From: Reichenbachiella sp.
GTDB lineage: Bacteria > Bacteroidota > Bacteroidia > Cytophagales > Cyclobacteriaceae
Assembly (NCBI RefSeq): GCF_033344935.1
Contig: NZ_JAWPMM010000001.1
Location: 2,652,001 to 2,716,000, forward strand
Direction: 5' to 3'
DNA: 64,000 nt
The notes beneath the pieces were generated by a model. It worked only from the letters and a program-made list of their open reading frames with translations, was not told the origin of the DNA and did no database searches. Shown piece by piece: positions 35,935-45,363 of this stretch. Made by a program: the position numbers and the translations under genes. Each line of letters starts with the position of its first letter. Position 1 is the stretch's first letter.

Positions 35935-37832
35935 TAATAGAGTACTCTAAATCTAATAGTACCATCTATTTTTCTTAAGTCTGCGATTGCCTCTTTATTG
36001 TAGTCCTTATTGATGTCGGTAATCACATAACCCACGGTATCATTGGTTTTTAAATACTGTCCCATGACATTGATATCATGCTTGGCCAGTGTATTTGTGA
36101 TTTTAGCCAAGACACCAGGTTGATTGTGATGGACGTGTATAAATCGATGAGCATCTTGAAGAATCGGCAAGGTTAGATTCGGAAAATTCACACTATTCGT
36201 AGTTGTTCCTGTGTTGATGTAATCAATGATCTTCGTAGGAACGAACTCTGCAATGTTCTCTTGAGCTTCCAATGTGCTTCCTCCGATATGTGGAGTAAGA
36301 ATTACATTGGGAAGGCCCCTGAGTTCAGATACAAATTCATGCGCGTTGCTTAGCGGTTCTTCAGGAAATACATCTACCGCTGTTCCTGCAATTTTTCCAC
36401 TTTCAATGTTCTTCTTTAGTTCTTTAATATCTACTACATGACCTCGGGAGAGGTTCATGAATATGACTCCATCCTTCATGTAGCCGAATTCTTTTTTGCC
36501 AATAACGTTAGCGTTGGATTTTCGACCATCTACGTGCAATGAAACTACGTCTACCTTAGTGAGAAGCTCTTTCAACGATTTACATTTTGTAGCATTTCCT
36601 AGCGCCAACCTTTCATCAAGGTCATAATAGTATACATTCATACCTAGTGCTTCCGCCAGGACCGAAAGCTGCTTCCCAATGTTACCATAACCGACAATTC
36701 CCAGTTTCTTGCCCCTGATTTCGAAACTTCCATTGGCTGATTTATCCCATTTGCCCTGATGCATGGAGAAGATCTTATCCGGTAGATTCCTAATCAGCAT
36801 GATCATCTCACTAATGGCTAATTCAACCACGGATCGTGTATTACTAAATGGCGCATTAAACACTGCAACGCCACGTTTGGTGCATTCAGCCAAGTCGATT
36901 TGATTAGTACCTATACAAAATGCGCCCACGGCCATTAGTCTGTTGGCGTGTTCTAGCACTTTTTTCGTCACCATGGTTTTGGAACGGATACCCAAAATGG
37001 ATACATCTTTAATCTTTTCGCAAAGCTCGTCTTCATCGATGCCAGCAGGGTAAATCTCAATTTGATACCCTTCTTCTTTTACAATTTTTACTCCTTTCTC
37101 GTGGATATTTTCCAAAAGCAAGACTTTGATTCTATTCTTAGGATATGATAATGCTCCTTCCATTTTGTTATGATATAATATTTCATCTAGCGAGGGTGCC
37201 ACGTGGTCCGCGTTTTTAACCACATTTTCTCGCGAAACGTTTTCTGTGAAGGCATAGAACCTATTAGCCTTACCTTCTTTTCTAATTTCGTAATCGTTAT
37301 AACCGTCTCCAATAACGTGTATTTCACCTTCGAGCTTTAGCGCTTCGATTTTTGCTGGTTTCCCTTTGCTTTGGGATAGTATATTGTCTTCATCAAAACC
37401 AACAATATTGTCATTTTCATCAAAGACGAATGTATTGGCGTGAACATTCTCCTCTTTTATGCCATATTTTTCAACAATAGGGAAAATGAATTCTTTGAAT
37501 CCGTTGGAAAGGATGTAAACATGATCAGCATGTTCCTTGAGAAATGTCTTATTTCTTTTGAAAGATTTGGATACCAATTTATTTAGCATCGCAATAAGAA
37601 TGGGTAAATGTTCCTTTTTTGCGTCTAAGATCTGCAATCGTTGATTCAATGATTCTCTGAAAGACAATTCACCTCCCATGGCCAAATCAGTGACTTCTGC
37701 AATTCTCTTTAGTCTTTCATTCTTCTCCGGATGACTCTTTAGCGAAATGGTTCCAAGAACATCCAATGCTTCGACACTAGTAAAAGTGCTATCAAAGTCA
37801 ATCACAAAATTTTTTGTAACTGTTTCAGTCAT
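35934..37832 (-). CDS. serA: Fusion of phosphoserine phosphatase (HAD) and D-3-phosphoglycerate dehydrogenase
   Basis: A 632-residue fusion. Residues 1-220 are a HAD phosphatase of SerB type: nucleophile motif DFDST (D12, D14), a KGKPAK lysine and GDGYND. Residues ~235-545 are phosphoglycerate dehydrogenase: VGYGNIGKQL for NAD, active-site Arg in NLSRGHVVD, Glu in FPEEPLS and His in TPHIGGST. Residues ~555-632 are an ACT domain (QPGVLAKITNTLAKHDINVM), likely for serine feedback. It could perform the first and last steps of serine synthesis, with SerC downstream supplying the middle one. All catalytic motifs appear intact. Confidence 0.9.
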   Translation of the reverse strand: MTETVTKNFVIDFDSTFTSVEALDVLGTISLKSHPEKNERLKRIAEVTDLAMGGELSFRESLNQRLQILDAKKEHLPILIAMLNKLVSKSFKRNKTFLKEHADHVYILSNGFKEFIFPIVEKYGIKEENVHANTFVFDENDNIVGFDEDNILSQSKGKPAKIEALKLEGEIHVIGDGYNDYEIRKEGKANRFYAFTENVSRENVVKNADHVAPSLDEILYHNKMEGALSYPKNRIKVLLLENIHEKGVKIVKEEGYQIEIYPAGIDEDELCEKIKDVSILGIRSKTMVTKKVLEHANRLMAVGAFCIGTNQIDLAECTKRGVAVFNAPFSNTRSVVELAISEMIMLIRNLPDKIFSMHQGKWDKSANGSFEIRGKKLGIVGYGNIGKQLSVLAEALGMNVYYYDLDERLALGNATKCKSLKELLTKVDVVSLHVDGRKSNANVIGKKEFGYMKDGVIFMNLSRGHVVDIKELKKNIESGKIAGTAVDVFPEEPLSNAHEFVSELRGLPNVILTPHIGGSTLEAQENIAEFVPTKIIDYINTGTTTNSVNFPNLTLPILQDAHRFIHVHHNQPGVLAKITNTLAKHDINVMGQYLKTNDTVGYVITDINKDYNKEAIADLRKIDGTIRFRVLY

Positions 37833-38298
37833 GCTTTAAAACTCCTTTTATATGAAATGAGTATTACCTGTTTTGATCACCTTGGGTTTGGAATGGTAAA
37901 ATTATTTTGATTCTACATATAAATGGTCACTTACAGTGAAATTTATAATGGTTACTGTGATATTTTAATGCATCGGCAAAATTTCTACTTTCCATTAGGA
38001 ATTTTATAAAATAATCTTGCTTAACCAAAGGATATTCTTTTTCCTCACTTCTTCATATGTTTTAGGTTTACCGTTACTTATTTAAGATTGATCAAGTTGT
38101 GTTTTAGGGGTTTATTAAAGTTTTAGTTAGAAGTTCAATAGCTATCTATAATGGAATCAATAAATTGAATAGCAAGAGGTGTACTGATAGTTTATTTGTA
38201 GTATATTGGTGATATTCTTAACAAATTGTATAATTGCACTATTGGAAGAAAATTGAAAGTGGAATTATTTAGCAACTAAAACTTTAAACTTTGCTCAG
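37833..38298. other. 466-base divergent intergenic region (serA fusion / antiporter)
   Basis: No coding sequence was recognised. It must hold promoters for both flanking genes. The notable element is a pair of TTACnGTGA repeats at 37931-37939 and 37952-37960. The rest is A+T rich without clear hairpins. Confidence 0.55.
37931..37960. promoter_or_regulatory. TTACnGTGA direct repeats, 21 bp apart
   Basis: TTACAGTGA and TTACTGTGA start 21 bases apart, two helical turns, about 100-130 bases upstream of the serA-fusion start. This arrangement suits a regulator binding two sites on one DNA face. Target and regulator are unknown. Confidence 0.35.
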
Positions 38299-39573
38299 AT
38301 GGGTATTTTAGACCTCATAACCTTACTTATTTTCCTAGCCGCTGCTTTTACACTAATCAATATTACATTCCTAAAATTGCCTTCTACTATTGGACTAATG
38401 GCGATTGCCTTGATGTCTTCTGTTGCGATTGTGTTCTTAGGATTCGCTATCCCAGCTGTAATGAATGGTGCAAGTCATATTGTCGAAGAATTTGACTTCA
38501 AGGAAGTATTATTGAATGTGATGCTTAACTTTTTGCTCTTTGCAGGTGCCTTATCCGTGGATTTGAGCAAACTACTCCAAGAACGTTTACCTATTATCGT
38601 ATTGGCTACCATCGGGACTTTAATGTCAACATTCATTGTGGGCTTTTTGATGCAATTTGGATTTGGCCTTGTAGGAAGCGATGTTGAACTTATTTATTGT
38701 CTGTTATTTGGAGCGCTGATTTCGCCTACAGATCCAATCGCCGTTTTGGCGTTAACCAAAGAATTTGGGTTAGATAAAAATCTTGAAATAAAAATAGCTG
38801 GAGAGTCCTTATTTAATGATGGTGTTGGAGTTGTGATTTTCCTTACCATTTCAAGTATTGCAATGGCCGGACATGGTGGTGGACATGGCGCCCATGGTGG
38901 TGGTGAAGAAATTACTGCGATGAGTGTGGCAGGTTTATTTGTGAAAGAAGTTGCAGGAGGGTTGTTGTTAGGAGCCGCTTTTGGCTATTTGGGCTTTAAG
39001 TTGTTGAATTACATCGATAATGATCATGTAGAGCTCGAAGTTTTAGTGACACTTACTTTAGTAATGGTAGGTGGCAGAGTGGCAGAACTGCTTCATGTGT
39101 CGGGCCCATTAGGTATGGTTGTGATGGGGCTGTTTATAGGTAATGAAGGTAGGAGTGAGCATCTGGCTAATGCAACCGGTGAGTATGTTTTCAAGTTTTG
39201 GCACCTTTTAGATGAAGCGCTGAATGCCATTCTTTTCATCTTGATAGGTTTAGAGGTAATTATAATTGCTCAGGATTTTAAAATGGAGTTTTTGATGATC
39301 GCACCAATTGCGATTATTATAGTTCTCTTTGCGAGATTTATTGGGGTTTCTATTCCGATAAAAGTGATGGAGATGTTGGGTAAGAAATTTGAGGATAAAA
39401 GTATCATTATATTGACCTGGGGCGGTTTAAGAGGAGGAATTTCTGTAGCTTTGGCGCTTTCATTGTCAGATGAGATACCACATAAGGATATTATTTTGGC
39501 AGCTACGTATGCTGTAGTGGTCTTTTCTATTCTGGTACAAGGTTTGACCATCAAAGGGATATTGAAAAATTAA
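38299..39573 (+). CDS. CPA1-family sodium/proton antiporter
   Basis: A 424-residue inner-membrane antiporter with about 12-13 helices. The conserved CPA1 ion-site motif is [15 protein letters not shown], followed by [14 protein letters not shown] with the essential ND, and [17 protein letters not shown] near the C-terminus. A cytoplasmic or periplasmic loop at about residues 193-205 is rich in His and Gly ([13 protein letters not shown]), unusual for the family and possibly a metal or pH-responsive segment. A GPP34-domain gene follows 39 bases downstream and is probably co-transcribed. Confidence 0.9.
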   Translation: MGILDLITLLIFLAAAFTLINITFLKLPSTIGLMAIALMSSVAIVFLGFAIPAVMNGASHIVEEFDFKEVLLNVMLNFLLFAGALSVDLSKLLQERLPIIVLATIGTLMSTFIVGFLMQFGFGLVGSDVELIYCLLFGALISPTDPIAVLALTKEFGLDKNLEIKIAGESLFNDGVGVVIFLTISSIAMAGHGGGHGAHGGGEEITAMSVAGLFVKEVAGGLLLGAAFGYLGFKLLNYIDNDHVELEVLVTLTLVMVGGRVAELLHVSGPLGMVVMGLFIGNEGRSEHLANATGEYVFKFWHLLDEALNAILFILIGLEVIIIAQDFKMEFLMIAPIAIIIVLFARFIGVSIPIKVMEMLGKKFEDKSIIILTWGGLRGGISVALALSLSDEIPHKDIILAATYAVVVFSILVQGLTIKGILKN

Positions 39574-39612
39574 GGATTGAAATCAAATTAGTAGAAAATA
39601 AATTACGATTAG

Positions 39613-40248
39613 ATGAAATTAAGTTTAGCAGAAGGATTGATGCTGATTGCGTTGGATGATGAAGAGGGAAGATTATTGTCAGCAGCGGAGCATTCGATTG
39701 ATCACGGGCTGTTGGCCATTTTAATATTAGAACTTTCTCTAATTAAAAGAGTAGGATTCGAAAGCAATAAAATTGTGGTTAAGGATTCTACAGGTACAGG
39801 TAATAAAGTGCTTGATAGTGTTTTGAAAGCTATTGGTGGCGGTGGAGATTCTGTTTCTGCTACTATTAAGAAGATTGCTTCTGGCTTTGATTCTATTCAG
39901 GATGACGTCATTGAATTACTAGTTCAAAGAGGAATTCTGAAGGTTGAGTCAACTAAACTATTATGGATTCCTGTTTCAGAAAGAATGGATAATGCCAATT
40001 ATGCTTTTGAACAGGAAATTAGAGATACCTTAAAAGCAGTTGTTCAGAAAGGGCAGAAGCCAACACCGGCAATTATCATATTGATGTCTATGATTTCGAA
40101 TTGCAAAATTTTGGAAGAAGTTTTCCAAGAAAAGGATGAATTGATCGATGCGGTAAAAGTTGCTAAGGATATCACTAATTCTCCAGCTATTGATCCTGAG
40201 ACTCAGACGGTACTCAATGACTTGAAAGAGCATTTTCTTACTCTATAA
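39613..40248 (+). CDS. GPP34 (GOLPH3-like) domain protein
   Basis: A 211-residue, all-helical cytoplasmic protein. The N-terminal LSLAEGLMLIALDDEEGRLL is the signature of the GPP34 family, whose eukaryotic member GOLPH3 binds phosphatidylinositol-4-phosphate at the Golgi. Further family features are AILILELSLIKRVGF and a central VIELLVQRGILKVE. The role of bacterial members is unknown; membrane association is a guess. It lies behind the antiporter gene and ends 38 bases from a convergent lipoprotein gene. Confidence 0.82.
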   Translation: MKLSLAEGLMLIALDDEEGRLLSAAEHSIDHGLLAILILELSLIKRVGFESNKIVVKDSTGTGNKVLDSVLKAIGGGGDSVSATIKKIASGFDSIQDDVIELLVQRGILKVESTKLLWIPVSERMDNANYAFEQEIRDTLKAVVQKGQKPTPAIIILMSMISNCKILEEVFQEKDELIDAVKVAKDITNSPAIDPETQTVLNDLKEHFLTL

Positions 40249-40264
40249 GAATATCCTCTGTAGG

Positions 40265-40312
40265 AAATAAAAAAGGAGTTGATAATTAGTTGTCAGCTCC
40301 TTTTACTTTTTT
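40265..40312. terminator. Bidirectional terminator between GPP34 and lipoprotein genes
   Basis: Arms 40272-40283 and 40292-40303 pair over 12 bp with two G-T pairs; T-rich tails lie on both strands. The stop codon of the leftward lipoprotein gene is inside the loop. Confidence 0.82.
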
Positions 40313-40720
40313 AGTCTCGTTCTTCAGTGTTTTGCTGTTCTGTAAGTGGTATTCAAAGAGCGCATTAACCTGTCCTTCAGCCTCTTGCACGGTGCTGCCA
40401 TTTTTATCAGCTAACACTTGCGTTTGGAGATCGATAAGCGTCTTTAGATAGGCTTTGATTGAATCCTGATTCGCTATTGTCCTATTAGCCTTCATTGCCA
40501 TAAAACCGAAACCCTCGTGCGGATTGTTTCGATCTCTTTCTAGAATAAAGTATTCATGGCCTTCTATTTCCACTTGATCAAAGTGATATTGGATGTCTTC
40601 ATGAATTTCACTAAAGTTGGGTCCATCAGAATGATTAACATCTCTGTTTTCGCAAGAAGAAAGAGCAACGCTTGCGACCAAGAATGCAAATGGAGTTGAG
40701 ATATACTTGTTGTACCACAT
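40286..40720 (-). CDS. Small lipoprotein, unrecognised family
   Basis: A 144-residue lipoprotein. The start at 40720 gives a signal MWYNKYISTPFAFLVASVAL with lipid-anchored Cys23 (ALSSC). The mature part is short and mixed, with IQYHFDQVEIEGHEYFILER and a C-terminal helix ending in Lys-rich residues. I do not recognise a family. It begins one base after the stop of the K+ channel gene, so the two are one operon; it may modulate that channel or share its stimulus, but this is only inference. Confidence 0.72.
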   Translation of the reverse strand: MWYNKYISTPFAFLVASVALSSCENRDVNHSDGPNFSEIHEDIQYHFDQVEIEGHEYFILERDRNNPHEGFGFMAMKANRTIANQDSIKAYLKTLIDLQTQVLADKNGSTVQEAEGQVNALFEYHLQNSKTLKNETKKVKGADN

Positions 40721-40721
40721 A

Positions 40722-41804
40722 TTAGGTTTCTTTAAAATACCCTTCCTGAACATTAAAAGCTTTTTGAATAAGCTGAAAGGAACTACCATTAACGATAATA
40801 ATCAAATAATCACCTAGCGCTATAGTGAATTTCTTTTCTGGGTTTTTTATTAGTTGCCGCTTTCCATTTTTGTCCTTTTTACTCATTCCTATCAATATTC
40901 CATTGTAGGTCTGTTTGATTTTGGTAAAAGACTCGTGGTAATCTTTATTGAGATAAGGATTATCATAGGTGACCAAAAATTGTTTGATATCATAATCTGT
41001 TGGGGTATGCGCAAATGACATGATATCTTCTGTGTATGCAGCTACATCTGGCTCAAACATATAACTAGCTAAGATCTTAGAAGAAATATCATGAGGTGAT
41101 ATGGCATTAGTAACCCCCGCATTTATAAATGTGTTTTTCAAGTTGGCATTTTCGAGAGTAACGACGAACTCTAATTTTTCAAACACTTTTTTCATATTTA
41201 GAATAAATACGAGTTTTTCCGTATCGTCATCCAGGTTGACAAAGACAACGGTTGATTCTTCAATGTTGGCCTTTTTGAGCATTTCAGTATTCTCAAAATC
41301 AGAATAAAGAGTGAATACCATATTGGTATCATACTTCTCGTGAATGTGTTCAATATGACTTTTTACATTCGTGACGATCGCTACCTTTTTGCTTGCTCCA
41401 ATTAGCTGTTCAACAACGAGTTGACCAAAATCGCTCCAACCAATCATGACAACATGTTGCTCAAACAAGGTTCCGTTGTACCCTAACATTTTGTTTTGTT
41501 TTAAAGTGGTAATTAAGTTTGTAATTTGTCCAATAAGCAAGCCATATATACCTACACTCATAAGGACAAAAATAAATCCAATAAACCGGCCATATAGCGT
41601 TACAGGATAGATGTCGCCGTATCCAACGGTAGTCAATGTAGCTATGGTAAACCACATAGCCTGATGGTAATCAGTAATACTAGATTGTGTGCTATCTTTC
41701 TCAAAATTAATTAACAAAGTAATCAAGATAAAATAGACAACCAGGCCTACAATTGATCCAATTATGAAGCGGTTTACACGTCTTCTTTCACTTGCGTTCA
41801 GCAT
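40722..41804 (-). CDS. Two-helix potassium channel with RCK (TrkA-N) domain
   Basis: A 360-residue K+ channel. Two membrane helices (FIIGSIVGLVVYFILITLLI and the helix after the filter) flank a pore loop with the selectivity filter TLTTVGYGD. The cytoplasmic part, from about residue 115, is a TrkA-N/RCK domain (HVVMIGWSDFGQLVVEQLIG, a nucleotide-fold start) and a TrkA-C-like end (KKFTIALGDYLIIIV). The GWSDFG form replaces the usual GxGxxG, so NAD binding may be absent or altered. It is followed at once by the small lipoprotein gene. Confidence 0.88.
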   Translation of the reverse strand: MLNASERRRVNRFIIGSIVGLVVYFILITLLINFEKDSTQSSITDYHQAMWFTIATLTTVGYGDIYPVTLYGRFIGFIFVLMSVGIYGLLIGQITNLITTLKQNKMLGYNGTLFEQHVVMIGWSDFGQLVVEQLIGASKKVAIVTNVKSHIEHIHEKYDTNMVFTLYSDFENTEMLKKANIEESTVVFVNLDDDTEKLVFILNMKKVFEKLEFVVTLENANLKNTFINAGVTNAISPHDISSKILASYMFEPDVAAYTEDIMSFAHTPTDYDIKQFLVTYDNPYLNKDYHESFTKIKQTYNGILIGMSKKDKNGKRQLIKNPEKKFTIALGDYLIIIVNGSSFQLIQKAFNVQEGYFKET

Positions 41805-41936
41805 TGATTAGTCATAAAATGCAACTCTACTTATTAAAATTGAAGATATTTAAAATTGACATCCTAAAGAAATTTTGGTGTGATTATTCTTACATGGAGA
41901 TCAAATATGAAGGTGTGGAGCACTGATAGTGAGACG

Positions 41937-41968
41937 ACAAAAAAAGCTCCAGAAATAAATTCTGGAGC
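41937..41968 (-). terminator. Terminator downstream of the hybrid-sensor gene
   Basis: A perfect 9-bp stem (41946-41954 with 41960-41968), 5-base loop and, reading leftward, a T7 tail. It is about 110 bases beyond the stop of the hybrid sensor. Confidence 0.8.
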
Positions 41969-42078
41969 CAGCAGCATTTTGAGAAAAATTAATTATGCTC
42001 TAAGTTGAGTATATGCAATTTCAAAATGTTGCCAACCTACTTGAAAATCTTGCCAAACTCCTTTTATAAGCGCTGGAG

Positions 42079-44940
42079 CTATATAAATTCGGTTGGGGTT
42101 TTACCGAATCTCTTCTTAAACTGTGTGTTAAAGTGACTCACGTTGTTCATACCAATGGCTTTGGCCACTTCGGACGCGCTGCTTATCTTTTTTTCTTTAA
42201 GAATTTTATTGGCGTATTGCATTCGAATTTCCTTTATAAATTCAAAAGGAGTGCTATCAGTCATCTTTTTAATCATACGGTAAAATTTACGCTCACTTAC
42301 CGCAATTTCATCGGCCAAACAATTGACTGATAAATTTGGATCATCGATACGGTCAAAAATCAGAGACTCTACCTTCTTAAGTAGGGACTTTTCGATGTCA
42401 TCTAGCGTTTCTTGGTTATTGATAAAGAGTGCTCCTTCATTATTGTTGTTCCACAGTTCTTTCTGATTTAATAGATTCTCTATTCTTAAAATGAGTTCTT
42501 CGGGCTTGAATGGTTTGCAAAGGAAATCGTTCACGCCTTGAGACAATACTTTGGTTTTATCTTCTTCGGATGTTCTGGCGGACAATACAAGCGCAGGTAT
42601 TTTTTTTAGTTCATCATTTTCTTTCAATCTTTCAAGAAGTTCAAACCCATCAAACCAGGGCATCATTAAATCAGTGATGATGAGGTCAACTTCTTCCTTG
42701 TCCAGAACTTTCAGCGCACGTTGACCGTTGGGAGCTGTCAACACATTGTAATCGACTTCAACAATGTTTTGGATATACTCTCGAATTTCCGGATGATCTT
42801 CTACGATCAAAACAGTTTTTCTTTTTTGGTCTGAGGTTCTTGCGAGATTTACTACAGGTATTTGCTCGGCTATAGGTTCATCAATTTTCTTAAATAGACC
42901 TCTGGTTCTACTAGTAAAATCTAGCTCAGGTAAAAAGGTAATTTCTTCAACAGATACGTTCTCTTGAGGCATGCTAATTACAAATTCAGAGCCTTCTCCT
43001 AACTTACTTTTAACTTCTATTTTAGCTCCATGTTTCTGGATGATTTCTTTTACAAGAGCCAATCCGATTCCAAAACCTTCTTGGGTTTTAAATGTGGTGT
43101 CAGGGGCTTGGTAGTATCTTTCAAAGATGTAAGGGATATTTTGTTCGGGGATACCTTCTCCGGAATCAATAACTGCAATGATTAAGTTATGACCTTTTTT
43201 ATTTAGCGCTACAGTTACAGAATCATCTTCCTTTGTATGTTTGAGCGCATTAGTAATAAGGTTGAAAAGTACTTTTTCAAATTGAGACGGATCTATATGA
43301 AGAACTGATGGACCTTCAAAAATAGATTTGGAATAGGAAAGGTGAATGCCTTTCAATTGTGCCATCGAATCAAACATTTTCACAAAGAGCTTAAGCATTT
43401 TATCAATATCAATATACTTTTTGTGAAGCGTGAGTTTCCCATCTTCTAATTTGATAAGTTCATTGATTTCATTGGTTAGATGGATGATTCTTTCTCCATT
43501 GAGTAGACCAGTTTTCAATTGCCGTTCTGCCTTTTCTGTTAATAGAAGGTCATCACTTTTTAGTACTTGTTCTATTCCACCCATGATAAGCGTTAATGGA
43601 GTTCGAAGATCATGAGATATGTTGGCGAAGAATCTAGATTTGGCCTCATCGAGCTGCTTTAGTCTATTGGATTGTTCCTGTATTTTGAGGTTTAATCTCT
43701 TGCTTATAATGTAGGTACGGTAAATGATCAATGAGATAACTATGACAAGAATGAGCCCAATACAAACACTAAGAAGTAGCGTGTTTTGTGCTCTAATTGT
43801 TTCTTGATCTGTTATTTTTTGCTGTTTAAGAAGTTCGTTTTCTACTGTTCTTTTTTCGGCTTCTAGCCGCATTTGTACCTTGTATTTATTTTTCTCTTTT
43901 TGTGAGCGGTCAATTGAATCTTGTACTTCGTCATAACTTTGTTGGATGTAGATCGCTTCTTTATACCTTTCTTGTTTTACAAGGATCTCATAGATTTTTT
44001 TTGAAAAAGCCGCAATCTCATTCATGTTCTTGGAGGAGTAGGCGAGTGCCAAATGCTTCTCGCAGTTTTCAAGTGCTTCTTCATAATTGCCAAGCCTTAT
44101 ATCTATAGCTGATAGATATCTAGCACAGTCCAATGCATTGTCAATATCATTTATACTCACATATCCATCATATGCTTTTTTATGGTACTGTTTAGCTTTC
44201 TGAAGTAGACCTTGTTTGGTAAACATTGAGGCCAGAGATCTGTAAATAAAATATTCTTCGTCGTAATCATTATGAACTTTTGCATAGTGCAGACCGCTAT
44301 CAAGATATTGTTTAGCTAAGTCAAACTTTCGCAACCTAGTATTTAATCGCGCAATTTGGGCGTAGGTGTAAGGGTCTGGCGCTAATCCATATTTTATTAG
44401 CGTTTGTTGTGATTTTAAATAGTAGCTCAATGCCTGATCATATTCTTGAAGGTTGCTGTAGATAGATCCAATGTTACTGGTGAGGTTAGCAACTTCATTG
44501 AATTTTGAAGTTTCTTGGAAAATTTTGTTTGCCTTAAAGTAACAATCCATAGCGATGTCATAATCTTCAAAGCGATAATATCCATTGCCTAGATAATAGT
44601 ACGTATATGCCATTAAAGTATCACGCTGATTATAACTGGAAAGAAACTCTCTGGCTGTAGAAATAGATTCCAGGTAATTTCCACCTAGATATTCACTTTT
44701 CAATTTTTTGTAAAGCAACTGGTAGTATAGGCTGCTGTAAATTTCATTGCTAAGGAGGTCATCTGATTCTTCTAACAATAAGTCGTAGGCCAAGTCTAAC
44801 TCATTTGAATAGATGAGGGAATCGTAGGCTTTTACAAATTGATTAAAAGATTCGTCCTTTTGAAATGTGAGATTTTGTGCCTGACTGAATGTGCAAGGCA
44901 GGGCGGTAAGTAAAAAGATCAATATATAAAACCGGTGCAC
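42079..44940 (-). CDS. Hybrid two-component regulator: TPR sensor, histidine kinase, receiver and AraC domain
   Basis: A 953-residue one-protein signalling system. A signal peptide leads a periplasmic TPR-rich region (about 35-345), a coiled linker, a membrane helix (~387-408), HisKA (ISHDLRTPLTLIMGG, His near 442), an HATPase (NALKHTKED, GFGIGLALVK), a receiver (LIITDLMMPW, Asp near 756) and a C-terminal AraC helix-turn-helix (~850-953, ending RFGKTPTEFI). It resembles Bacteroidota HTCS regulators, but with TPRs instead of beta-propeller sensors. Such TPR forms may sense peptides or proteins. The start is GTG at 44940. A tiny ORF precedes it. Confidence 0.9.
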   Translation of the reverse strand: MHRFYILIFLLTALPCTFSQAQNLTFQKDESFNQFVKAYDSLIYSNELDLAYDLLLEESDDLLSNEIYSSLYYQLLYKKLKSEYLGGNYLESISTAREFLSSYNQRDTLMAYTYYYLGNGYYRFEDYDIAMDCYFKANKIFQETSKFNEVANLTSNIGSIYSNLQEYDQALSYYLKSQQTLIKYGLAPDPYTYAQIARLNTRLRKFDLAKQYLDSGLHYAKVHNDYDEEYFIYRSLASMFTKQGLLQKAKQYHKKAYDGYVSINDIDNALDCARYLSAIDIRLGNYEEALENCEKHLALAYSSKNMNEIAAFSKKIYEILVKQERYKEAIYIQQSYDEVQDSIDRSQKEKNKYKVQMRLEAEKRTVENELLKQQKITDQETIRAQNTLLLSVCIGLILVIVISLIIYRTYIISKRLNLKIQEQSNRLKQLDEAKSRFFANISHDLRTPLTLIMGGIEQVLKSDDLLLTEKAERQLKTGLLNGERIIHLTNEINELIKLEDGKLTLHKKYIDIDKMLKLFVKMFDSMAQLKGIHLSYSKSIFEGPSVLHIDPSQFEKVLFNLITNALKHTKEDDSVTVALNKKGHNLIIAVIDSGEGIPEQNIPYIFERYYQAPDTTFKTQEGFGIGLALVKEIIQKHGAKIEVKSKLGEGSEFVISMPQENVSVEEITFLPELDFTSRTRGLFKKIDEPIAEQIPVVNLARTSDQKRKTVLIVEDHPEIREYIQNIVEVDYNVLTAPNGQRALKVLDKEEVDLIITDLMMPWFDGFELLERLKENDELKKIPALVLSARTSEEDKTKVLSQGVNDFLCKPFKPEELILRIENLLNQKELWNNNNEGALFINNQETLDDIEKSLLKKVESLIFDRIDDPNLSVNCLADEIAVSERKFYRMIKKMTDSTPFEFIKEIRMQYANKILKEKKISSASEVAKAIGMNNVSHFNTQFKKRFGKTPTEFI

Positions 44941-45363
44941 AGGTAGGTTGTAAAATAAAATAATAAATTCTCAAAATGCTGCTAAGCTCACCTCCTAATA
45001 ACGTCCGCCGTCGGGATTCTTAGGTGGATCTGGTTCTTCTTCGTCTTTAGGTTTTCTACTGATGTAATTCATTTCCTCGATAAGTTTCATAGCTTATATT
45101 TTTATATTTAGAATAAATTGCGTTCAAGGTAGTAAATCATTGCAATATCATCAAGAACAATTCAATTGTTTGCTCCAATTACAAGTTTATAATTTAGGAA
45201 TATGAATGGACGGTTATTTTCATCTATAAGAACAAATTTTGCTAAAAGCTAAGATTTGAAACGCTGAATATTCATAATTGTATTAAGTTAAAATTTTGTT
45301 AATTATCTATATGCTAGCATCAAATTTGTTTGTTTTACATTTTGTTTCATTCAATTGGATTAC
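44941..45363. other. Divergent intergenic region around the small ORF
   Basis: Apart from the 31-residue ORF at 44995-45090, this A+T-rich region shows no gene. Promoters for the leftward hybrid sensor and the rightward thioredoxin gene must lie here, but no clear TTTG / TAnnTTTG pair was found. An AGGAGGTGAG stretch follows the small ORF, too far from the sensor start to be its ribosome site. Confidence 0.5.
44995..45090 (-). CDS. Putative 31-residue peptide upstream of the hybrid sensor
   Basis: An ATG-initiated ORF on the same strand as the hybrid-sensor gene, ending 54 bases before it; an in-frame TAA lies two codons before the ATG. The peptide begins MKLIEEMNYISRKPK and ends in an acidic, proline-rich tail (DEEEPDPPKNPDGGRY). 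It has no signal peptide and no helix long enough for a membrane. Composition is not random-looking and its position suggests a leader peptide or a signal for the TPR sensor, but no homologue is known to me. The ORF is short, so it may be non-coding. Confidence 0.4.
   Translation of the reverse strand: MKLIEEMNYISRKPKDEEEPDPPKNPDGGRY

Noticed and set aside
44981-45000. AGGAGGT stretch as the ribosome site of the hybrid sensor
   Set aside because: It is more than 50 bases from the sensor start and Shine-Dalgarno use is weak in this phylum.
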